Source: Haloimpatiens massiliensis (GTDB lineage: Bacteria; Bacillota; Clostridia; Clostridiales; Clostridiaceae). From it: a DNA stretch of 56,364 nucleotides. Positions 50,500 through 56,364 of this stretch are shown in pieces. The translations under genes were made by a program, and so were the position numbers. How positions within the stretch are numbered: the first letter of the stretch is position 1; each line of letters starts with the position of its first letter. Where the stretch lies: NCBI RefSeq assembly GCF_900184255.1, contig NZ_LT854636.1:15709-72072 (forward strand). Direction: 5' to 3'. The notes beneath the pieces are model-generated. The model was not told the origin of the DNA. It saw only the letters and a list, made by a program, of their open reading frames with translations, and did no database searches.

Positions 50500-52386
50500 T
50501 TAATCTCTAATTTCCATCAATGATAATATTTCATCCTTATATTCCTTCAAAAATTCCTCATGCAAAGAAGCCTTTTTGTACACCTTCCAGAACTTTAACT
50601 CTTCACCCTCTTTTTCTAATTCTCTTATTGCCCATTTAGCCTTTCTAATCTGAAACTCTTTGCTGCTTTCTGTTACCAAATTAATGTATTCTTTAGTTTT
50701 TGGCATCTTATCTAAATGTGAAGATAATAGTGATTTTAAACCTAACCTCCTACCTATTAAACTAACCGTTATCTTAATAGGTTTTATTTCTTCATTTAAT
50801 AATTCATCAGTAACATTTTTTACTTTACTTAATATTTCTTCATCTCTTGAATTCCAATTTACTCTTTTACTTGATACTTTATATTTTTTTCTCTTAGGTA
50901 AATTTTCTTGAAACCATTCATTATCTAACTTTCGTAACCATTCATAAAGATTAATATCCTTAAACCTTAATTCAGTTATACCCATCCTGGGATTTTCTCC
51001 AAGTAATTTTACCCATTCTTCTCTCTTTTCATTTATTTGATAAATATCTATTTCTTTTTCAACTTTCTCTTTTAAAGTAGGTATTACCTCGCATCTTTCT
51101 TTTATATAATCCTCAAAGCCTAATTTAATAGCATATTTTTTTAATGTTTCACTATATGAATTTGTTCTTTTTTCTATTTCTTTTAAACTGAACCCCTTAG
51201 ATAATAACTCCTTTAAATTTCTTTCCCATACCTCACCAAACTCTTTTATAAATCCAACTTTAAATCTATCTTCATTGCTTTTATCTGGCCCTTTTCTTAC
51301 ATATGTAAAACCGCAAGAACATCTAAAAGTGCCTATTGGACTATTATATTTGCTATTATGCTTTATATCAATTTCTGTAACTACAGGCTTCATATAGTTC
51401 TTACATACATAGTTCAAACATGGCCAAGGAGCATGTCCAAAAGGTTTGTATTCAATCTTATCATTGAATAATTGATTTATATCAATATCCAAGAAATTAC
51501 TTAATAAAATGTGTCTTATTGGCTGTTTTGCTATTCCTCTTGCTCTAACCATATCTTTTAACCAATTTGTTTTTTCTTCTATACTTAAATTAGCATCGAG
51601 TGCATCCAATATATTTTCCCCATAATAATTTTTAAATTCTTCTATAAAGGCTCTCATATTAACTACACCATTAATGGTTGCTAACCCTTTTTGCATTAAT
51701 TTATTCTTATATTGTCCTATAAACCACTCTAAGTTTCTATTTATAAACCTGTTATTTAAAACTTCTTCAACTCTTTTTGATATTTTTAATAATAACGCTA
51801 GTTCCTTATCTGAAAAAGTTTTTTTCACTGCCCTTGGCAAACATACTTCACTATTTGGTACTACATATTCTTTTTTATGATAATAACTAATTGGAAATTT
51901 ACTTTCTTGCAATAATTCATTATGCTTAGTACATATATAAACTCCTTTTATTTGATGAACCCTATGCCAATATGCTTCTCCATACTTAAACATATCTTCT
52001 TTTAGACACTGTGAACAAAACTTAAAATACTTCTGTTTTAATGTTCCTATATTAGCCCCTGTTTTTAAATAAATCCCCGTTCCTTCGCTTGATCTCATTA
52101 AGTTATAAATTAATTCTGCACGTTCTTTAGATAAAAAGGCTGAATAATAAGGATATAAAGTATTATTATAAGTAAAATCTTCTACTTTATATTTGCTATT
52201 TACAGGCATGTTTTCTATAAGTTTATCTAAATTAGTAGATAACTCAAATGAGGCTGTGGAATTGCTTGTACCAAATAGATCTTTAATTGTTTCTGTAAAA
52301 CTTATATTACCACTTTTAATATGATATCTACTAAAAACACTATATAATAATTCATCCTCATAAGGATTTGGAAAAAATGTAATCAT
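50500..52386 (-). CDS. tnsD: TnsD/TniQ-family target-selection protein
   Basis: The 628-residue protein starts at ATG 52386, sharing a base with the tnsC stop (TAATG). The TniQ domain is at the N-terminus: FFPNPYEDELLYSVFSRYHI, then a zinc site C124-x2-C127 ... C152-x2-H155 (KFCSQCLKEDMFKYGEAYWH, GVYICTKHNELL). A second cysteine-rich segment follows near 330-375 (PCLNYVCKNYMKP; GTFRCSCGFTYVRKG). The C-terminal 250 residues have helix-turn-helix-like repeats (SKGFSLKEIEKRTNSYSETL). The length exceeds Tn7 TnsD (508). Long TniQ proteins of this kind bind one chromosomal site and recruit TnsC. Confidence 0.9.
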   Translation of the reverse strand: MITFFPNPYEDELLYSVFSRYHIKSGNISFTETIKDLFGTSNSTASFELSTNLDKLIENMPVNSKYKVEDFTYNNTLYPYYSAFLSKERAELIYNLMRSSEGTGIYLKTGANIGTLKQKYFKFCSQCLKEDMFKYGEAYWHRVHQIKGVYICTKHNELLQESKFPISYYHKKEYVVPNSEVCLPRAVKKTFSDKELALLLKISKRVEEVLNNRFINRNLEWFIGQYKNKLMQKGLATINGVVNMRAFIEEFKNYYGENILDALDANLSIEEKTNWLKDMVRARGIAKQPIRHILLSNFLDIDINQLFNDKIEYKPFGHAPWPCLNYVCKNYMKPVVTEIDIKHNSKYNSPIGTFRCSCGFTYVRKGPDKSNEDRFKVGFIKEFGEVWERNLKELLSKGFSLKEIEKRTNSYSETLKKYAIKLGFEDYIKERCEVIPTLKEKVEKEIDIYQINEKREEWVKLLGENPRMGITELRFKDINLYEWLRKLDNEWFQENLPKRKKYKVSSKRVNWNSRDEEILSKVKNVTDELLNEEIKPIKITVSLIGRRLGLKSLLSSHLDKMPKTKEYINLVTESSKEFQIRKAKWAIRELEKEGEELKFWKVYKKASLHEEFLKEYKDEILSLMEIRD

Positions 52387-54044
52387 TATTCCACTCCATC
52401 TACAATAAAATCTAACTCTAGATTTTTAATATATCCGCTTTGATTTAATGCTTCATATGCTGAAATATTCTTATTTAAACCTTTCTCAACTATAACTCTC
52501 ACATCATAATTATTTTCTTTATTAGTGGCTTTGATTTTTCTTTTATTTGAAGAGTTATCCTTAGAGATTTTTTGTAGTGTTTTAAATATTATTTCTTTAA
52601 CTGCTAATTTTTCACCATGTTCTTTCATAATATTATCAACATGTATTTTAGCAGTTTTAGGCTCAATATCTAATTCTAAAAGTTTAATTATGGCCTCTTC
52701 CTTTTTAGATGTATTTACATTCTGTTGCTTTTCTTTTTTTAAACTCTGTAATTCCTTAATCCTATTATTTAAGTCTGAGTTTTGTTTTTCAGTAGTAAAA
52801 AACTCTTCAAAATCTACAGCACAAATATCTTCATATTTCGCTATTTTTCTAACATCTCCAGATTTCAGTGCATTTAACATTGGTTTCACCAATTTCAGAT
52901 TTTCACTTGCAACCGACTTTATAAGGTCTACTGTAACTTCCTCCTTACCAGACATAATTGCCCGAATTTGTGACATAGCATATAACTTAACTGCTATATC
53001 TATAATTCCCTGACTCTCTTCATATAAAGCATTATTAATTTCCTCACTAAAAGCAGTCTCTTTTTTAGTCCATTGATAATCCCATAGTCCTTCCATCAAT
53101 AAACTCCAATTATCATCCTTTTTCATTCTTTCCCAGATCATGTCCCCTTGTCCACTTCCTCTTCTGGCCTGACGAAATTCTGACTGTAACACTGAAATTG
53201 CTTTAGTTGTACCAATCAAAATAACTGGCACTCCTATAGTATTCACAAGCGTAACAAAGAAATTTAGCATTCTATGAGATCCTCCACTCTTGGCCTCACT
53301 TAAATGTTGAATTTCATCTATGACTAATACGCCAAGCCCAATACTTCTAGCAATTTGAGACATAGCAGCCAATAATGTATCTACTGTCCTCTTTGAAGAA
53401 CCATATTTCATATAATAATTTGTACCTAACAAACTATCTACCTTACTGAAGAATTCTACACAAAGACCTTTTATTGAGCCATCAAAAGGACAATCCAATT
53501 TTAACCAAATAAGTTGATACATACTAAAATTAATCCCTTTATAATTGCAATGAATTATTATTTGTGGCATTATTGATAATACTCTGTTAATAGCAGTAGT
53601 TTTACCCATTCCAGATACTCCTATTATGGTAAAACCAGATGCTGTAGTCCTAAACAATTTATTACTAGATAAATCCTTATTAACATTTTGTATCATGTCA
53701 TACCCTTCATTTAAACTACTAACAAACTCTGGCTTAAACGGGTTTCTTGCTAAATAACCTTGACGTATAACTCTAGAAATCCTACTCTCTAGATCTATAT
53801 GTATACCTAGTGGCTGAAAACATTGAAATAATCGCTGCACTACGTGAACTCTATAATGAGGTTCTAGCAGTTTTTCTTTTGAACTATACGGTGGATAAAG
53901 TAATAATTTTTCTATAACCTCTTCTTTACTTAATATATGAGGTAGTGCTTCAATCAAAGGGTTTCCCCTATAGTCCATTATCATTTGTTCCTTATATTCT
54001 GCTTCAACCGCCTCTCCACCATATGGAATTAATATATCACTCAT
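52386..54044 (-). CDS. tnsC: TnsC-type AAA+ ATPase
   Basis: The 552-residue protein starts at ATG 54044, overlapping tnsB by eight bases. Walker A is GVSGMGKT at 142-149, and Walker B ends VIDE at 241-244 (LGVLVIDEIQHL); a sensor-like GTTKAISVLQSEF follows. It matches TnsC of Tn7 in size and layout. In Tn7 the TnsC ring links the target protein to the transposase and blocks insertion near an existing copy. The C-terminal 150 residues (KKEEAIIKLLELDIEPKTAK) probably contact TnsB or TnsD. Confidence 0.92.
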   Translation of the reverse strand: MSDILIPYGGEAVEAEYKEQMIMDYRGNPLIEALPHILSKEEVIEKLLLYPPYSSKEKLLEPHYRVHVVQRLFQCFQPLGIHIDLESRISRVIRQGYLARNPFKPEFVSSLNEGYDMIQNVNKDLSSNKLFRTTASGFTIIGVSGMGKTTAINRVLSIMPQIIIHCNYKGINFSMYQLIWLKLDCPFDGSIKGLCVEFFSKVDSLLGTNYYMKYGSSKRTVDTLLAAMSQIARSIGLGVLVIDEIQHLSEAKSGGSHRMLNFFVTLVNTIGVPVILIGTTKAISVLQSEFRQARRGSGQGDMIWERMKKDDNWSLLMEGLWDYQWTKKETAFSEEINNALYEESQGIIDIAVKLYAMSQIRAIMSGKEEVTVDLIKSVASENLKLVKPMLNALKSGDVRKIAKYEDICAVDFEEFFTTEKQNSDLNNRIKELQSLKKEKQQNVNTSKKEEAIIKLLELDIEPKTAKIHVDNIMKEHGEKLAVKEIIFKTLQKISKDNSSNKRKIKATNKENNYDVRVIVEKGLNKNISAYEALNQSGYIKNLELDFIVDGVE

Positions 54045-56193
54045 ATCTTTTTTTCATCCCCTCTCTTAATTTTTTTCTCAATAAATCTATATCATTAATC
54101 TCTTCCTTTTCTTTCAATTCAATTTCCTTATTTCCTTCTATTGACACTACTCTATCTGTCTTATTAATTCCTAATTCAAAGGCTTCACTTTCTCTATTAA
54201 TCATTTTTTCTATTTTTCTATTTTCCTTTATACCTTTTATTCTTTTTCTATCGCTATAAGTAGTATCTAATTCTTCATCCGAATTCCTCTCTGCTTCTTT
54301 AACTATATTTTCAATTTCACTTATAAAATCAATCTTGGACTGAAGTTCAACATGTGACGAACTCTCAGCATCTATTTTTTCTTTTTCTATTAAATATTCA
54401 ATCTCCTCAAGGCTTTTATCCTTATGACTATTTTGATATTCAAGTAAATAACACTTTTCAAATTCTTCTCCATATAAATTTTTAATATATATATAATTTA
54501 AATTACGTGGATCATAACAAATATTAATCTTCCAAGTCCCTTTATTTCTTGCCTTCTCAAACCATCTCTCTTTTAATGATGATTTAGAACCATAATATAA
54601 ATTTTTAAATTTAATACCTTTTGCAGTTACTAACGCACTATCTGAAGGCATCAAATGCAATTTAACTATATCCTCATGGATATATCTGAGTTTACCTGCT
54701 CTGTTACTTATGCCCCAGTTCCATAAATTAATTGGTATACACTTAATATCATCTGATATCATCATTTCATCTTTAATGTAATTTTTTAAGTAATGATGAT
54801 TATTATGATAAAGTACACATTTTATAATTATTTGAGTGAACTGATAAATGTCTAACTTAGCATTTAACCTATAATCCTTATCCCCTCTCTCCATATGTTC
54901 AAAATTAACTGCACCTGGAGCAAATGGTTTAACTCTAAGATTTGTCACTCTAAAATGCTGTTCTACTATACCTTTCCAATCTGCTCGATACGGAGGTGTA
55001 TTGGAAACTTTAACCTGTAATCCATTTATTAAGTTTTCAATTCCTTTTCCCTCAAGTTCTCCCCTATCAGCAAGAATAGTTTCTGGTAAATGATGTACTG
55101 GCCAATCACTTTCATTAATATGAATTCCGTATTCTTTACAAAACTCAACTTTTTTACATGCAGTATTAGCAAGTGCCGACATTGCCCCAAGCATTGATGG
55201 CCCTTCTAATCCAACATAAATTCCTACAACCATTCTAGAGAAAACATCTATAACTGCATATATAACTGGTCTACCTATTATCCAATTTCTATTAAACCTT
55301 GAAACTAAATATACATCGCCAACAGTTGCATCAATTTGATATATCGAACCTGGCCCAATTGCCTCCATTGTTGAGTTTCCAAGAATAGGTCTATGTTTTT
55401 GTTCATATTTTTTAGAACTCATTCTTTCTATAATTTCTTTTTTTATATCCCTTTCTTTTTCAAACCAATATTTAAATTGTGTAAAAGTTGGAATTTCACC
55501 AGCAGATTTTATTATTGGTATCTTAACTCCATTTTCAATTTTATAATTCTCACTAAAATATTCTTTTAGCATTAATTGATATGTAAGCATTAAAGAGTTT
55601 TGAGTGCTTGTATTATAAAATTTATTTATAGAAACTCTAAATATTTTCTTTATATCTTCATCAATATTTATACCTGCCCCAACATACTCTACATTTTTTC
55701 TTGGTCTCCCTCTCTTAGTAGCGTTCACCGCCTTTTCTTTCCCTCTACCTCCACACAAATAGAAATCTGGTAATAATGCATTTTTTGTTTTTCCTCTTTT
55801 CCAATACCTTTTTAAATAATTCAATACTGTTTTTTCACTTATCATATACTTTGATGCTACTTTTTCTATTAATACTTTTCTTTCCTTTGAGAAGAATATT
55901 TGTGGTTCTAAACCTACAATATCCCTTATAACCTCCCATGCAGCATCTCGTTTTTCTCTATCTATTTTAGAAAAATTTTCTTCTCCCTCTATCCTAATGT
56001 AAGCATCTTTATCCTCAAGTACCACCATCCCTTCAATCATTTGATTTTTTATATCTTCTATACTTCTTACATAAGGTATAGAGTTTGAACTAATATCAAT
56101 AACATAAGCGTAATCTTCATATGCTCCTATCCAAAGAATTCTTTCAGTACACTTTATTACTTCATCCTGTCTCCATGATATTAAATTATTAAC
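54037..56193 (-). CDS. tnsB: TnsB DDE transposase with its 5' end interrupted by an IS
   Basis: An ATG at 56040 opens 667 codons. The same frame runs back a further 51 codons to 56193 (VNNLISWRQDEVIKCTERIL, WIGAYEDYAYVIDISSN), where TGA and the IS begin. Tn7 TnsB starts at the equivalent point (MWQINEVVLFDNDPYRILAI), so only the first few codons are lost. In numbering from 56040 the triad is D237 (YQIDAT), D325 (LADRGE) and E360 (KGIVE); the gaps of 88 and 35 equal those of Tn7 TnsB. Tail domains match (INLWNWGISNRAGKLRYIHE). Without its own start the gene may be inactive or make a short form from ATG 56040, which lacks a good ribosome-binding site. Confidence 0.9.
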   Translation of the reverse strand, partial: VNNLISWRQDEVIKCTERILWIGAYEDYAYVIDISSNSIPYVRSIEDIKNQMIEGMVVLEDKDAYIRIEGEENFSKIDREKRDAAWEVIRDIVGLEPQIFFSKERKVLIEKVASKYMISEKTVLNYLKRYWKRGKTKNALLPDFYLCGGRGKEKAVNATKRGRPRKNVEYVGAGINIDEDIKKIFRVSINKFYNTSTQNSLMLTYQLMLKEYFSENYKIENGVKIPIIKSAGEIPTFTQFKYWFEKERDIKKEIIERMSSKKYEQKHRPILGNSTMEAIGPGSIYQIDATVGDVYLVSRFNRNWIIGRPVIYAVIDVFSRMVVGIYVGLEGPSMLGAMSALANTACKKVEFCKEYGIHINESDWPVHHLPETILADRGELEGKGIENLINGLQVKVSNTPPYRADWKGIVEQHFRVTNLRVKPFAPGAVNFEHMERGDKDYRLNAKLDIYQFTQIIIKCVLYHNNHHYLKNYIKDEMMISDDIKCIPINLWNWGISNRAGKLRYIHEDIVKLHLMPSDSALVTAKGIKFKNLYYGSKSSLKERWFEKARNKGTWKINICYDPRNLNYIYIKNLYGEEFEKCYLLEYQNSHKDKSLEEIEYLIEKEKIDAESSSHVELQSKIDFISEIENIVKEAERNSDEELDTTYSDRKRIKGIKENRKIEKMINRESEAFELGINKTDRVVSIEGNKEIELKEKEEINDIDLLRKKLREGMKKRYE

Positions 56194-56194
56194 T

Positions 56195-56364
56195 CAACTT
56201 TCGCACATAAAATTTAAGGCGGAAGCCTTTAAAATAAACATATAAAGCAAAGAAACATTCCTTTTGGTATAATAGAATCATGACAAACATCACACCAAGG
56301 AAAGGAATGTTTCTTATGAATACTATTATATCAAATGATACTACTGATAAACAACTTAATTTTA
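56195..56364 (+). mobile_element. Insertion sequence in tnsB, left end (runs off window)
   Basis: The IS begins around TCAACTTTCGCACATAAAAT, then TTAAGGC, at 56195. The same sequence (TTCAACTTTTGCATATAAAT) ends the MITE at 30675. An extended -10 (TGGTATAAT, 56265-56273) lies in a hairpin, AAGAAACATTCCTTTTGGT with ACCAAGGAAAGGAATGTTTC, that would also cover the transposase ribosome-binding site. Such hairpins shield IS transposases from outside transcription. The family was not identified. Confidence 0.75.
56316..56364 (+). CDS. Transposase of the IS in tnsB, first 16 codons
   Basis: ATG 56316 opens MNTIISNDTTDKQLNF and runs off the window. GGAAAGGAATG lies upstream. It is inside the IS, which has a promoter just before it. 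Too little is visible to name the family. Confidence 0.6.
   Translation, partial: MNTIISNDTTDKQLNF

Larger units (their letters stand above)
47011..56364 (-). mobile_element. Tn7-like transposon, left end to the tnsB region (right end outside the window)
   Basis: The element starts with TGTTGATATAT at 47011 and three TnsB-type binding sites. It holds three cargo genes (47549-50369), then tnsD, tnsC and tnsB, all on the minus strand. The order tnsB>tnsC>tnsD pointing from the unseen right end toward the left end is that of Tn7. tnsA and the right end should lie beyond 56364. An IS cuts the 5' end of tnsB, so mobility by its own proteins is doubtful. TnsD-type (not Cas-linked) targeting is indicated by the long TniQ-family protein. 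Confidence 0.9.

Noticed and set aside
50500..56193. CRISPR-associated (RNA-guided) Tn7-like transposon
   Set aside because: No Cas12k or Cascade genes or repeat array lie in the visible part, and the TniQ-family protein is long, as in TnsD-type site-specific elements. The unseen right part is unlikely to change this, but it cannot be excluded.

Overview
The window is AT-rich DNA of a low-GC, spore-forming, probably motile Firmicute. Gene content (two CotF-type coat proteins, a T-box in front of leuS, an M-box riboswitch, iron-sulphur serine dehydratase, class II aldolase, flagellum-related FliK/FlhB-like genes) points to Clostridium sensu stricto, most likely the C. botulinum/C. sporogenes group. 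The genus is inferred from gene content and recalled similarity, not from a search.

Layout. 1-616: left-edge IS607-type element with tnpB running off the window and a tnpA cut down to its HTH domain. 757-1829: large non-coding repeat R1. 1830-3590: magnesium module of promoter, M-box riboswitch, a 27-codon leader ORF, a hairpin that starts at its stop codon, and an MgtE/CBS protein. 4200-17516: housekeeping genes (YgiQ radical SAM protein, lipid kinase, CBS protein, pssA, cation antiporter, sdaAB, TGS/uridine-kinase-like protein, DUF421/DUF4363 pair, fba), interrupted by repeat R2. 17579-21420: a secreted small protein with a three-gene ABC transporter operon. 21431-31980: IS66 remnant, nucleoid-associated protein, truA, coat proteins, a CYTH/DUF5685/J-protein/membrane-protein operon, T-box-leuS, a MITE, and a small alarmone synthetase. 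32206-46180: a DUF2225 gene with an in-frame stop, chemoreceptor, phosphoesterase, FlhB-like and FliK-like genes, tyrS, P-loop protein, AlbA-type regulator, prfC, HAD phosphatase and HlyC/CorC-type protein, with repeats R3 and R4.

47011 to the right edge is a Tn7-like transposon. Its left end has three TnsB-type sites (AAAGTCTTTCC) starting at TGTTGATATAT. Then come three cargo genes (single-HKD PLD-family protein, M48 membrane peptidase, GNAT-like protein), a terminator, and tnsD-tnsC-tnsB transcribed as tnsB>tnsC>tnsD. The catalytic residues of TnsB have the same spacing as in Tn7. The 5' end of tnsB is cut by an insertion sequence whose end matches the ends of a 424-bp MITE at 30675.

The strongest non-gene signal is a family of composite non-coding elements (R1, R2, R3, R5, and a related R4). 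They carry 230-310 nt imperfect hairpins whose stems differ between copies by compensatory changes while the internal loops stay constant. In four cases a hairpin sits directly at the stop codon of the neighbouring minus-strand gene.
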